Positions 35,871-44,342 of a stretch of DNA of 64,000 bases are shown here, in pieces. The stretch is from Fibrella aquatilis (GTDB lineage Bacteria; Bacteroidota; Bacteroidia; Cytophagales; Spirosomataceae). Position 1 is the stretch's first letter; the number at the start of each line of letters is the position of its first letter. The position numbers and the translations under genes were made by a program. The notes below the pieces were generated by a model that did not search any database, was not told the DNA's origin, and saw only the letters and a program-made list of their open reading frames with translations. Location: the NCBI RefSeq assembly GCF_017353255.1, contig NZ_JAFMYU010000028.1, forward strand, positions 1 through 64,000. The letters are read 5' to 3'.

Positions 35871-36482
35871 ATGGATGACTTTCTAATCTACCTCGGCCTG
35901 GGTTTCGACCACATAACCGACCCGGGCGGGTATGATCATGTACTGTTCATTGTGGCCCTGTGCGCCGTCTATATACTCCGGCAATGGCGGCAGGTGCTGG
36001 TACTGGTTACGGCCTTTACCCTGGGCCACTCGATCACCCTGGCCCTAGCCACGCTCCGCCTGGTTTCGTTCCGTAGTGATGTCATCGAGCTGCTCATTCC
36101 CATCACAATCCTGATTACGGCGGTGGTAAACCTGTTTTTCCGCGAAGATATTAGCCGTTTTGTCACCCGCCTGCCCCGCCGCCACCTGGGCCGCTATGTG
36201 TTGGCGGGTGGTTTTGGGCTTATCCACGGGCTGGGCTTTTCCAACTACCTCCGCAGCCTGCTGGGCCACGAAGCCGACATCTGGCAACCCCTGCTGGCAT
36301 TCAACCTGGGTCTTGAACTAGGCCAACTGCTCATTGTCGCCTTCAGCCTAACGGTAGCCCAGCTAGCCCTTCAATTCCTCCACGTCCGCCGCCGCGACTG
36401 GGTGCTGATTGTGTCGGGCGTTGTGGCAGGCATGGCCCTCTCACTCATTATAAACAACCCATTGTTGAGTCGAAACGGGTAA
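35871..36482 (+). CDS. HupE/UreJ-type membrane protein
   Basis: A 203-residue membrane protein with six helices and the HupE/UreJ_2 pattern of metal-binding residues: FDHITDPGGYDH near the N-terminus, GHSITL near 46 and GLIHGLGFS near 118. Members are proposed nickel or cobalt permeases, though this short Bacteroidota form stands without hydrogenase or urease genes. The ATG at 35871 is taken instead of a GTG at 35865. A heptad palindrome follows 13 bases after its stop. Confidence 0.85.
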   Translation: MDDFLIYLGLGFDHITDPGGYDHVLFIVALCAVYILRQWRQVLVLVTAFTLGHSITLALATLRLVSFRSDVIELLIPITILITAVVNLFFREDISRFVTRLPRRHLGRYVLAGGFGLIHGLGFSNYLRSLLGHEADIWQPLLAFNLGLELGQLLIVAFSLTVAQLALQFLHVRRRDWVLIVSGVVAGMALSLIINNPLLSRNG

Positions 36483-36495
36483 AAAAGGGAGGTAG

Positions 36496-36581
36496 GGGGT
36501 TTGTGGTTTGTAGTTTGTGGTTGGCTTCGCGACAGCAACCTAGAGCGCGAAGCCAACCACAAACTACGAACCACAAACCCC
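36496..36581. repeat. GTTTGTG heptad palindrome with GCTTCGC core
   Basis: Arms 36496-36531 and 36546-36581 match at 35/36. Units start at 36499, 36506, 36513 and 36520 (GTTTGTG, GTTTGTA, ...), then the core GGCTTCGCG. The loop is 14 bases. It lies between two plus-strand genes and ends 13 bases before the M28 peptidase ATG, so it could act both as a terminator and as part of a 5' leader. Confidence 0.9.
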
Positions 36582-36594
36582 TTACCCCCCAACT

Positions 36595-37965
36595 ATGCAT
36601 CACAAACAACTACTCACGCTTCTGTTGCTATTACCTGTGGCCGCTTCGGCGCAGACCACCGTTCAGCGCGACCCGTACATTGCCGACCTAGTAGCGCAGG
36701 TGTCGCCCGATAGCCTGCGGGCGCACGTAGAGGGGCTGGTTCGATTTGGCACGCGCCATACCCTCAGCACCACGTCTGACCCCAAAAAAGGCATTGGCGC
36801 GGCCCGGCAGTGGATTTTAGGCAAATTCCAACAGTACGCCCGGCAGTCGGGGGGCAGGCTTACGGCTACCCTCGACACCTGGACGCTTCCCGCCGACGGT
36901 AAGCGTATTGACAAGCCCGCCGACATGGGCAACGTGATGGCCACCCTGAAAGGGTCAGATCCCACCGACGACCGTATTTTTCTGGTGCAGGGCCACATGG
37001 ACAGCCGCGTGACCAACGTGATGAACCGCGAGAGTGATGCCCCCGGTGCCAACGACGACGGTTCGGGTACGGCGGCGGTAATGGAGCTGTGCCGTGTGAT
37101 GAGCAAAGCGTCGTTTCCAGCCACGGTGATTTTTGTGGCACTCACCGGCGAAGAGCAGGGCCTTTTGGGTGCCGACCACCTCAGCGAACGCGCCGTGCAG
37201 GAAAAATGGAACCTGGAGGCCGTCCTCAACAACGACATCATGGGCAGCAACAACAGCTCCGAAACCCGCATTATCGACAACACGCGCCTGCGGGTATTCA
37301 GCGAAGGACTGCCCCTGAACCAAACCACCGACCGCGCCGCGACCATCCGGCAGTTTGGCAGTGAAAACGACGGCAAAGCCCGCACCCTGGCCCGCTACTT
37401 TAAAGAAACCGGCGAACGCTACGTCGACAACCTGGAGATCGTGACTGTGTACCGCAACGACCGTTACCTGCGCGGCGGCGACCATACGCCCTATGTGCAG
37501 CGTGGATTTGCCGCCGTGCGCCTGACCGAGATGAACGAAAACTACGACCATCAGCACCAGGACCTCCGCACCGAAAACGCCGGTACGCCCCCCAAACCCA
37601 CCGAATTTGGCGACCTGGTGAAGTTCATGGACTTCGACTATCTCCGCAAAAACACCGCCGCCAACCTGGCCACGCTGGCTAACCTGGCCAAAGCCCCCGC
37701 CACGCCGCAGCAAGTAACTATTGAGGTGCGCAACCTCACCAACGGCACCGCCCTCTACTGGCAGGCCCCTAAAACCGGCACCGTGAAAGGCTACTATGTG
37801 CTCATGCGCGAAACCCACATGCCCTACTGGCAGAAGAAATTCTTCACCAACAAACTGGGCATCACGCTGCCCTATTCCAAAGACAACTACTTCTTCGCCG
37901 TGCAAGCCGTCGGCCCCGACGGCAACGAAAGCCTCCCCATCCTCCCCGCGCCGAATTTGAGGTGA
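36595..37965 (+). CDS. Secreted M28-family zinc aminopeptidase
   Basis: A 456-residue exported metallopeptidase. The signal peptide ends near residue 21 (AASAQ). Two-zinc-site residues of family M28 are visible: His and Asp in GHMDSR, Asp in PGANDDGSGT, Glu-Glu in TGEEQGLLGAD, and the late His in GGDHTPYVQRGF. A fibronectin-III-like domain occupies about the last 85 residues (QVTIEVRNLTNGTALYWQAP), probably for substrate or surface binding. It would trim N-terminal residues from peptides in the periplasm or outside. Confidence 0.92.
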   Translation: MHHKQLLTLLLLLPVAASAQTTVQRDPYIADLVAQVSPDSLRAHVEGLVRFGTRHTLSTTSDPKKGIGAARQWILGKFQQYARQSGGRLTATLDTWTLPADGKRIDKPADMGNVMATLKGSDPTDDRIFLVQGHMDSRVTNVMNRESDAPGANDDGSGTAAVMELCRVMSKASFPATVIFVALTGEEQGLLGADHLSERAVQEKWNLEAVLNNDIMGSNNSSETRIIDNTRLRVFSEGLPLNQTTDRAATIRQFGSENDGKARTLARYFKETGERYVDNLEIVTVYRNDRYLRGGDHTPYVQRGFAAVRLTEMNENYDHQHQDLRTENAGTPPKPTEFGDLVKFMDFDYLRKNTAANLATLANLAKAPATPQQVTIEVRNLTNGTALYWQAPKTGTVKGYYVLMRETHMPYWQKKFFTNKLGITLPYSKDNYFFAVQAVGPDGNESLPILPAPNLR

Positions 37966-37999
37966 TCACATTAGGGCCTGATTAGAAGTGAGTTCCAGG

Positions 38000-38018
38000 G
38001 CGAACAACGCCTGTTCGC
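38000..38018. terminator. Short hairpin after the M28 peptidase gene
   Basis: A perfect 7-bp stem, GCGAACA (38000-38006) with TGTTCGC (38012-38018), and a 5-base loop, 35 bases after the peptidase stop and 50 before the DUF4136 start. There is no T-run, so termination is only a likely role. Confidence 0.45.
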
Positions 38019-38067
38019 AGACCGTTTGATCGATAGACTGCCTTTCACCGACAAACTGAACCCTGCC

Positions 38068-38664
38068 ATGCGTCGCTACACACTCGGAACCCTTATCATT
38101 GGCTTACTTGTAGCCCTGTCGAGCTGCTCAACTTTTCGTAATACCGTCGAAACCAGCGGGTTGCCCTACGACAAACGGCAACGGTATGAGCGGTTTGCGT
38201 TCATACGGCAAACCGATAGCCTTCATAACGAAATCGACGTGCCGTTTCGACGGTCCGTTGAGCAGGTCGTGACCGCGCAGCTTGCCTATCGGGGCTACAA
38301 ACACGACCCCAGCCATCCCGATTTTATGGTTGTCTTCCACCGGTTCGACAAAACCACCGACATAGACCTGGTGGACCTTGAGGCCACGTGGCGGCTCATC
38401 AACGCCGGCATGCAGGAGAACGAATTGACCGTGCGTAACGGGGTCATTCGCCCTCATCGGCTGGCCAAAGGCAGCGTATTGTTGCAGGTCTATGACGTGG
38501 AGCAGAACAAACTTATCTGGCAAGGCTACACCAACCGGTCTAAACGCGTGGCTCACGCTGTCGACGAACCAGATAAGCAGGCCCGCTACCTGGTGCAGAT
38601 GGTGATCGACAATTTTCCTTTTCACGCCGTCCCGCCCACCCGAAACATGGCGCATGCCCGGTAG
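38068..38664 (+). CDS. DUF4136 lipoprotein
   Basis: A lipoprotein of about 198 residues with signal MRRYTLGTLIIGLLVALSSC (lipobox Cys 20). The ATG at 38068 opens the signal; an upstream frame start at 38026 adds only a leader. The DUF4136 pattern is present: RYERFAFIR, a middle DFMVVFHRF strand, GSVLLQVYDVEQNKLIWQGY and a final DNFPF. Members are common periplasm-facing lipoproteins without a known function. It is convergent with the FG-GAP/cytochrome gene, whose stop is 9 bases away. Confidence 0.88.
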   Translation: MRRYTLGTLIIGLLVALSSCSTFRNTVETSGLPYDKRQRYERFAFIRQTDSLHNEIDVPFRRSVEQVVTAQLAYRGYKHDPSHPDFMVVFHRFDKTTDIDLVDLEATWRLINAGMQENELTVRNGVIRPHRLAKGSVLLQVYDVEQNKLIWQGYTNRSKRVAHAVDEPDKQARYLVQMVIDNFPFHAVPPTRNMAHAR

Positions 38665-38673
38665 TATCACGCA

Positions 38674-40251
38674 TCACTTCCTACTAGAAAACGTGTTTTC
38701 CAACACTAGCAGCCCGGCTTTAGTGGTTTGCCAGCGGGTGGTCCAGGCGGCAGGGGTAGGGGAGAGGGTGCGCACGTAGGCCCCCAGGGCAAGGTCATCG
38801 TCGCCATCGCCGTCGAGGTCACCGGCCTGCATCACCAGCCACCGGCCTGCGTCGGCACCGGCAAAAGAGCGCGGCGTGAAGGTGAGTTTACCCTTGTTTT
38901 CGAGGTAAACAAACACCTGCGGCTTGTTGTGGCTAAAATCGGGGAAGGCCGAGATCGCCGCTAGGTCCAGGTCACCGTCGTGGTCGAAGTCGCGGGCCAG
39001 CACCTGCCCTGCGCCCGGCATGGGGTAGAAACAGGCCTGTTTGAACCCAAAATGACCATCGTTCAGGTACACCCGGATGCCGTGGTAGGGCTTGATAATC
39101 TGCGAATAGTCGGCGTTGTCGCCGTTGGTGCAGATAAGGTCAGGGTGCCCGTCGCCGTTCATATCGGCCAGCTCGAGGTACGACGAGCCGTAGACGGGCG
39201 GGAAGCGCAGCAGAGTCTTTTTCTGGAACGTGCCGTCATGCTGGTTACTATAAAGAGCTACCTGCTCGTCGCCCTGCGCAAAGAGCACCAGCATATCGGC
39301 CCAACCGTCGGCGTTGACATCGCGGATGATGGCTTGCCGGGCACCGGGTATGGGGTCGGTAAAGGCTTTTTGGTAGGTGCCGCCCGTTTGGGTATACACA
39401 CTCAGCTGCCCCACGTTATGGCCATATTCGCAGATTACCAGGTCAGGTTGCGCATCGTGGTTCAAATCGCCGGTGCTTAGCTGTACGGGCCGATGTAAAC
39501 TGTCTATCAGCGGGTTAAGTGCCCCGGCCAGGCGTAGACTTCCTGCTTTTTGGTCGTTGGGCGTCATAATGCCCATGAGCAAATAAGCCAGTTTGTTTTG
39601 GCCGGGTAGCTGCCGCAGGTCCGACACGGCGCTGGTTAAATGCAGTGAATCGAGGCGGCGCAACCGGCTGTCGAGCGTGAACACATCGCCCCGGCTGGTA
39701 CCCACCCGCAGCGTATGGGCGGCGGGATCTATCTGTAACAGGGTCGTCAGCGAAAGCAGCGAATCGGCCGGCGCGCGGGGACTAAACAGGGGGAGTTCAG
39801 CCACCGTTGGCGTTGGCGCATGAGGCAGGCTGTCGGGGGCGGTTGCGGCATAGAAGGCCACGATCTTTTTCCAGTCGGCAGCAGACAGCACGGGTGCGGC
39901 GGGCAGGTACCCCAGCTTCACGCCTTTTTCCTGCTCTTCCAGTTGGGCCTGGTGGCGCATCAGGTCGAGGGTGTCGGTGATGATACCCAGGCGTAGGGCC
40001 ATGTGGGGTAGTACGCCCGTTTGCCAGGTTTTCTTGTCGAGCAGGGCCGGGTCGGCATATTGGTGGCAACTGGCGCAGTAGACCTTAGCCAGGGCTTCGC
40101 CCGTTTGGGGCGGCGCCGAACAACTCACCGACGTCACAATGAGCCACCCAATCAATAAGCTTGCTGAGCTTAGTACTGTCCCAACCTTTGGCATATGCAT
40201 TCCATTAAAGTAGGGCATTTTTTTGGTAGAATTACTGGTCAGAAACAACAT
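38674..40251 (-). CDS. FG-GAP/VCBS repeat lipoprotein with N-terminal heme c motif
   Basis: A protein of about 505-525 residues. ATGs at 40251, 40218, 40200 and 40194 are all possible; the last two best fit a lipoprotein signal (SLLIGWLIVTSVSC). Right after the lipid Cys comes a c-type heme site CASCH (ALAKVYCASCHQY) within a small cytochrome-like domain. The rest is an FG-GAP/VCBS propeller with calcium-binding-like loops (DVNADGWADM, DMNGDGHPDL, DFDHDGDLDL, DLDGDGDDDL). Such proteins sit at the outer membrane or cell surface; the partner is unknown. Confidence 0.85.
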   Translation of the reverse strand: MLFLTSNSTKKMPYFNGMHMPKVGTVLSSASLLIGWLIVTSVSCSAPPQTGEALAKVYCASCHQYADPALLDKKTWQTGVLPHMALRLGIITDTLDLMRHQAQLEEQEKGVKLGYLPAAPVLSAADWKKIVAFYAATAPDSLPHAPTPTVAELPLFSPRAPADSLLSLTTLLQIDPAAHTLRVGTSRGDVFTLDSRLRRLDSLHLTSAVSDLRQLPGQNKLAYLLMGIMTPNDQKAGSLRLAGALNPLIDSLHRPVQLSTGDLNHDAQPDLVICEYGHNVGQLSVYTQTGGTYQKAFTDPIPGARQAIIRDVNADGWADMLVLFAQGDEQVALYSNQHDGTFQKKTLLRFPPVYGSSYLELADMNGDGHPDLICTNGDNADYSQIIKPYHGIRVYLNDGHFGFKQACFYPMPGAGQVLARDFDHDGDLDLAAISAFPDFSHNKPQVFVYLENKGKLTFTPRSFAGADAGRWLVMQAGDLDGDGDDDLALGAYVRTLSPTPAAWTTRWQTTKAGLLVLENTFSSRK

Positions 40252-40387
40252 ACTACAGTTGTATCATTCTGTCTAACTGCTGCTCATCAAATTATTATTT
40301 TGTTTACCTTTAAAAGACTTCTACAATACAGTGAGCTTTTGCCGTTATCGCAAAATATTGTATTGATATAGTTCTATTTCGCAACTC

Positions 40388-41578
40388 ATGGCACACGTTT
40401 TCAATCGTCGAAACTGGTTGCAGTCAACCGGTTTAGTAACCGCTGGTCTGGCCACCGGTCTGGGTCGCTGGCAGGAAGCCAAGGCGGCATTTGTACCCGA
40501 ATCTGTCGCCGCCGAGCAGCGGCTGTTTAACGAGTTTGTGGCGCTGACCAACACCCCGCCCGACACCATGCCCGTGCTAAAGGCGCGGCTGTTTGCCAAC
40601 GAAAATCCCTACGGTATTGCGGGTAGTGCCAAAGAAGCCATCAACAAAGCCACGGCCCTGGGCAACCGCTACGCCTGGATGGAGTTTGCGCAGCTGAAAA
40701 AGCTAATCGCCGACGCCGAAGGGGTGTCGCCCAAAAACATTTTGATCACCCCCGGCTCATCAGACGTGCTGATGGCGGCGGCGGTCCGTTTCTCGCAAAA
40801 AGGCCCGATCCTGACCTGCCGCCCCACCTACGACGACCTGCTGGAACGGGCCACCAAACAAAACGGCCAAATCCTGACCGTTCCAGCCACCACCGGCCTG
40901 GGCTACGACCTGGCCGCGCTGAAAGCCAAAGCCCTCAGCACACCCGGCCTGAGCATGGTCTACATCGTGAACCCCAATAATCCCACGGGCACCATTGTCC
41001 CCCCCGCCGAACTGGCGCAGTTTTGCCGCGACGTGGCCCCGACAGTGCCCGTATTCATCGACGAGGCCTATATTGACTTCCTCGAACCCGCTGACCGGCC
41101 CATGCTGGGCAAGCTCATTGCCGAAGGTCTCGACGTGATGCTGGCGCGAACGTTCTCTAAGATTCACGGCTTTGCGGGCCTGCGGCTGGGTTACGTCATG
41201 GCCCAACCCAAGTCGATTGCGCAGATCAAGCCCTTCACCAATGGCGAATTTGCGGTAGGCATCACCACGCTCATGGGCGGCATTGCCTCCTACCAGGATC
41301 AGGCCTGGCAAACGTACTGCCGTACCGAAAACGCCAAAGCCCGCGACTACACTATGAAGGCGCTGAAGGACATTGGCTACGAACCCATTCCATCTTACGC
41401 TAACTTCATCCTGTTTCCGATTAAGATGAAGACGCAAACTTTTGAAGGTCAGATGTTCGGCCAGGGCGTGGGCATTCAAACCCGCGAAATAGACCGGCAG
41501 CCCTACTGCCGCGTCAGCATCGGCACCATGGACGAGATGAAAATATTCATGGACGCATTTAAGAAGGTAGTGGGATAA
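40388..41578 (+). CDS. Tat-exported HisC-like PLP aminotransferase
   Basis: A 396-residue class I/II aminotransferase closest to histidinol-phosphate aminotransferases. PLP residues are visible: the NPNNPTGT loop near 197, DEAYIDFL near 224, and the Schiff-base Lys near 258 in RTFSKIHGFAGLRLGY. The N-terminus is a twin-arginine signal (NRRNWLQSTGLVTAGLA), so it acts in the periplasm, which is unusual for HisC. It precedes a Tat-exported amine oxidase in the same direction, and no other his genes are present, so a role in histidine synthesis is unlikely. Confidence 0.88.
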   Translation: MAHVFNRRNWLQSTGLVTAGLATGLGRWQEAKAAFVPESVAAEQRLFNEFVALTNTPPDTMPVLKARLFANENPYGIAGSAKEAINKATALGNRYAWMEFAQLKKLIADAEGVSPKNILITPGSSDVLMAAAVRFSQKGPILTCRPTYDDLLERATKQNGQILTVPATTGLGYDLAALKAKALSTPGLSMVYIVNPNNPTGTIVPPAELAQFCRDVAPTVPVFIDEAYIDFLEPADRPMLGKLIAEGLDVMLARTFSKIHGFAGLRLGYVMAQPKSIAQIKPFTNGEFAVGITTLMGGIASYQDQAWQTYCRTENAKARDYTMKALKDIGYEPIPSYANFILFPIKMKTQTFEGQMFGQGVGIQTREIDRQPYCRVSIGTMDEMKIFMDAFKKVVG

Positions 41579-41579
41579 A

Positions 41580-41713
41580 GGAGGAAAGGGAGGAGGGAGG
41601 AAAGGAGCGGTCCGCCGGTGCGGAAGGGGATTGCTGACGCCCGACAAGTGGCCGTGAATGTGCCCCCTTCCGCACCGGCGGACCGCTCCTTTCCTCCCTT
41701 CTCCCTTTCCTCC
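41580..41713. repeat. GA-rich 50-bp-arm palindrome with CGGTCCGCCGGTGCGG core
   Basis: Arms 41580-41629 and 41664-41713 match at 49/50. The outer part is GGAGGAAA-type repeats with a period of about 8. The inner part of both arms holds CGGTCCGCCGGTGCGG (41608-41623; inverse 41670-41685). The loop begins ATTGCTGACGCC. It fills the gap between the aminotransferase stop and the amine oxidase ATG, ending 8 bases before that ATG. Confidence 0.9.
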
Positions 41714-41721
41714 CTCTTCAT

Positions 41722-43326
41722 ATGACTCGACGCGATTTTATCAACAAGACCTCAGCTGGTTATGCCGGTTTACAGGCCTGGGGGCTGCTGCCTGCGGCTC
41801 CGGCGGCGGCATTTAGTCTGCCTGCCAATGGCTTTGCGGGTGATGGAAAGGGTCGGCGGGTGGTGATCCTGGGGGCGGGTCTGGCGGGTCTGGCTACGGC
41901 CTACGAGCTGGACAAACTCGGCTACGACTGCACCATTCTCGAAGCCCGAAACCGTTCCGGGGGCCGCGTGTGGACCATCCGGGGCGGCACGTCAGAGACC
42001 GAGATCGGGGGGACGCCGCAGACCAGTCAATTCGATCCAGGCAACTACTTCAACGCCGGGGCAGCCCGCATTCCGCACCATCATCAGCTTACGTTGCAAT
42101 ACTGCCGTGAGCTGGGTATTCCACTGGAAATCTTCAACGGCAACAACGAGGCCGCTTACCTCTACAACCACCAGTCGGCTTCGGGCCTGACGGCATCGGC
42201 GGGCACGAGTGGGGGAGTGGCATCACCTTCGGCGGGGCCGCTGGCTAATCGGCGAATGCGGATCAGAGAGTACCACAACGACATGCGCGGCTATACCACC
42301 GAGCTACTTGCTAAAGCGCTGGATCAGGGGCAGTTAGATCAGGACCTGACGAAAGAAGACGTGGAGAAGCTGGTCGATTTTCTCAAAAACGAGGGTGACC
42401 TCAATACGGCCCACCTCTACAAAGGCACCAACCGGCGCGGCTACAAAACGCAGCCCGGCGCAGGTCCCACCCCCGGCGAAGCAGTTGACCCCTACGGCCT
42501 CACCGACCTGCTGCGGTCGGGGTTTATGCAGCCCGTTTTCTACAACGTGGGCGACTATATCTACGAACAGCAAACCACGCTGATGCAGCCTGTGGGCGGT
42601 ATGGACGCCATTCCGAAGGCATTTGAAGCCCGGCTGCCGGGCAAAATCCAGTTTAATGCCCGCGTCACCGAACTGCGCAAAACTGAAAACGGCGTACGGA
42701 TGGTGTATCAGAAAGGGGACAAACCCGCCGAAATTCAGGCCGAATTTTGCGTCTGTACGCTGCCCCTGCCGGTACTCAAAAACATTGAATCCGACATATC
42801 AGGCACGGTGAAACGGGCGGCTGATTTTGTGCCATACATCAAAACGGGCAAGATCGGGTTGCAGTTTAAGCGGCGGTTCTGGGAGGAAGACGATGGTATC
42901 TACGGTGGCATCTCGCGCACCAACATGGACATCAACCAGATCTGGTATCCTTCGTTTGGCTTCATGAAACCCAAGGGTGTGCTTATCGGCTATTACAACT
43001 TCTATGGCCGTGCCGAGGCCGTAGGGGCACTTCCCATAGCCGAACGGCAGCAATTAGCGCTTACTCAGGGTAAGCAGATTCACCCGCAATACGCTACTGA
43101 ATTTGAGAACGCGTTTTCGCTGGCGTGGCACCGCATTCCCCATTCGGAAGGCGGCTGGGCTACGTACGACGACGCCACCCGCCGCAAATATTACCCCGCC
43201 CTGCTCGAACCCGACGGCCCCGTTTACTTCGCCGGCGAACATACCACGTACCTGACGGCCTGGATGGCCGGGGCACTCACCTCCGCCCGCCGCACCGTCG
43301 AAGCCATCCATAAACGGGTGGGATAA
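41722..43326 (+). CDS. Tat-exported flavin monoamine oxidase-family protein
   Basis: A 534-residue FAD-dependent amine oxidase. The N-terminus TRRDFINKTSAGYAGL is a Tat signal. The FAD-binding GAGLAGLATAYELDKLGY lies near 50-67 with GGRVW near 82, and the C-terminal FAD motif is YFAGEHTTYLTAWMAGAL. It would oxidise an amine or L-amino acid, giving the oxo product, ammonia and peroxide. It follows the Tat-exported aminotransferase across the palindrome, so both may act on the same periplasmic amino compounds. Confidence 0.92.
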   Translation: MTRRDFINKTSAGYAGLQAWGLLPAAPAAAFSLPANGFAGDGKGRRVVILGAGLAGLATAYELDKLGYDCTILEARNRSGGRVWTIRGGTSETEIGGTPQTSQFDPGNYFNAGAARIPHHHQLTLQYCRELGIPLEIFNGNNEAAYLYNHQSASGLTASAGTSGGVASPSAGPLANRRMRIREYHNDMRGYTTELLAKALDQGQLDQDLTKEDVEKLVDFLKNEGDLNTAHLYKGTNRRGYKTQPGAGPTPGEAVDPYGLTDLLRSGFMQPVFYNVGDYIYEQQTTLMQPVGGMDAIPKAFEARLPGKIQFNARVTELRKTENGVRMVYQKGDKPAEIQAEFCVCTLPLPVLKNIESDISGTVKRAADFVPYIKTGKIGLQFKRRFWEEDDGIYGGISRTNMDINQIWYPSFGFMKPKGVLIGYYNFYGRAEAVGALPIAERQQLALTQGKQIHPQYATEFENAFSLAWHRIPHSEGGWATYDDATRRKYYPALLEPDGPVYFAGEHTTYLTAWMAGALTSARRTVEAIHKRVG

Positions 43327-43345
43327 AAACAAAAAACTTCATTCC

Positions 43346-44332
43346 ATGAAATCACTTTCGTACCTCTTCCTGCTGGGCGTGGCCCTATTTACCAATTTCT
43401 TTTCGCACCGAGCAATGGCGCAGGCCACGGCAGGTACGCTAACCGCCGAACAGGCCACGGCCGTGAAAGCCATCAAAATTGCCAACGCAGACAAAGACAC
43501 CTACTTCAAATCTGGGGGGTATATTTTGGAGCGCTATGAAGACCGGCCTCCTTACGTATTCACCTACAGCGACGGTATCACGCGGAAGGTATATCTGTAC
43601 AAAATCTACAGCGCCGCCGACACCAAAGAACTGGGTCTGCTGGCCCTGTACCAGAACGGCAAAACCGGCGAGTCGAAATCATTTGTCGTGCCCGGCGTGG
43701 GTGCCGACCGCAAAGCGTGGGACGCCTACCTCGACGACCTCAAATATGTGGGTGAAAAAGAGCCGGGCCTAATGTCTGCCATGACGTTTGCGCTCAGCCG
43801 CGAAATGGCCACGCTGCTGGGTGGTGGTAGCGCTAAAATTGACGAGGGCGGCAAGAAAAAAGAAGAATATAACTTCTGTTTCAGCGCCGAAGCCCCGGTA
43901 CTTTTGGCCGACGGTAGTAGCAAGCCTATAGCACAAGTAGCTATTGGTGAGACTATTATGGCTTACGAATCAACTTCTCACGCGGTAGTGCCTGCCCAGG
44001 TAACGGGCGTTCAGCGGCACAAAGGGCAGTTTGGCCTGATAGGCATCTGGACCGTTCCGGAAGCCGAACTTAGCGCCAGCCGCACGGCTCAGCTCACCCC
44101 ACCCAGCCTGCTCGAAGCTACCGATAATCACCCCGTGCTGACCGCCAGCGGCCGCAAAGCCCTCGGCGAGGTGGTCCTCGGCGAAACCGTCTACCGCTAT
44201 GAAAATGGCCGACTGCAATCCCACCGCGTGATTAGTACGGGCACCACCGGCCGGTATACCACCACCGTCTATAGCCTCACTACGCAGCAGGGTAGCTACG
44301 TGGTCAATGGCATGCTGGTGCTGGAAAAGTAG
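43346..44332 (+). CDS. Secreted protein with C-terminal Hint (intein-like) domain
   Basis: A 328-residue protein with a signal peptide ending near AMAQ (residue 28). Residues 30-175 form an unrecognised alpha/beta domain ending in a Lys-rich linker. From about 177 a Hint domain runs to the last residue: FCFSAEAPVLLADGSSKPI with the likely nucleophile Cys, then ATDNHPVLTASG with the block-B-like His, and YVVNGMLVLEK at the very end. Nothing lies C-terminal to the Hint domain, so splicing is not possible, but N-S acyl shift cleavage or attachment could be. It starts 19 bases after the amine oxidase stop. Confidence 0.82.
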   Translation: MKSLSYLFLLGVALFTNFFSHRAMAQATAGTLTAEQATAVKAIKIANADKDTYFKSGGYILERYEDRPPYVFTYSDGITRKVYLYKIYSAADTKELGLLALYQNGKTGESKSFVVPGVGADRKAWDAYLDDLKYVGEKEPGLMSAMTFALSREMATLLGGGSAKIDEGGKKKEEYNFCFSAEAPVLLADGSSKPIAQVAIGETIMAYESTSHAVVPAQVTGVQRHKGQFGLIGIWTVPEAELSASRTAQLTPPSLLEATDNHPVLTASGRKALGEVVLGETVYRYENGRLQSHRVISTGTTGRYTTTVYSLTTQQGSYVVNGMLVLEK

Positions 44333-44342
44333 TTTTTGGCGG

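Noticed and set aside
36955-37905. 316-codon frame opposite the M28 peptidase
   Set aside because: Antisense shadow of a gene with all M28 metal-site motifs.
40388-41578. hisC of histidine biosynthesis
   Set aside because: Tat signal and absence of other his genes argue against it.
43346-44332. A splicing intein
   Set aside because: There is no sequence after the Hint domain to act as C-extein.
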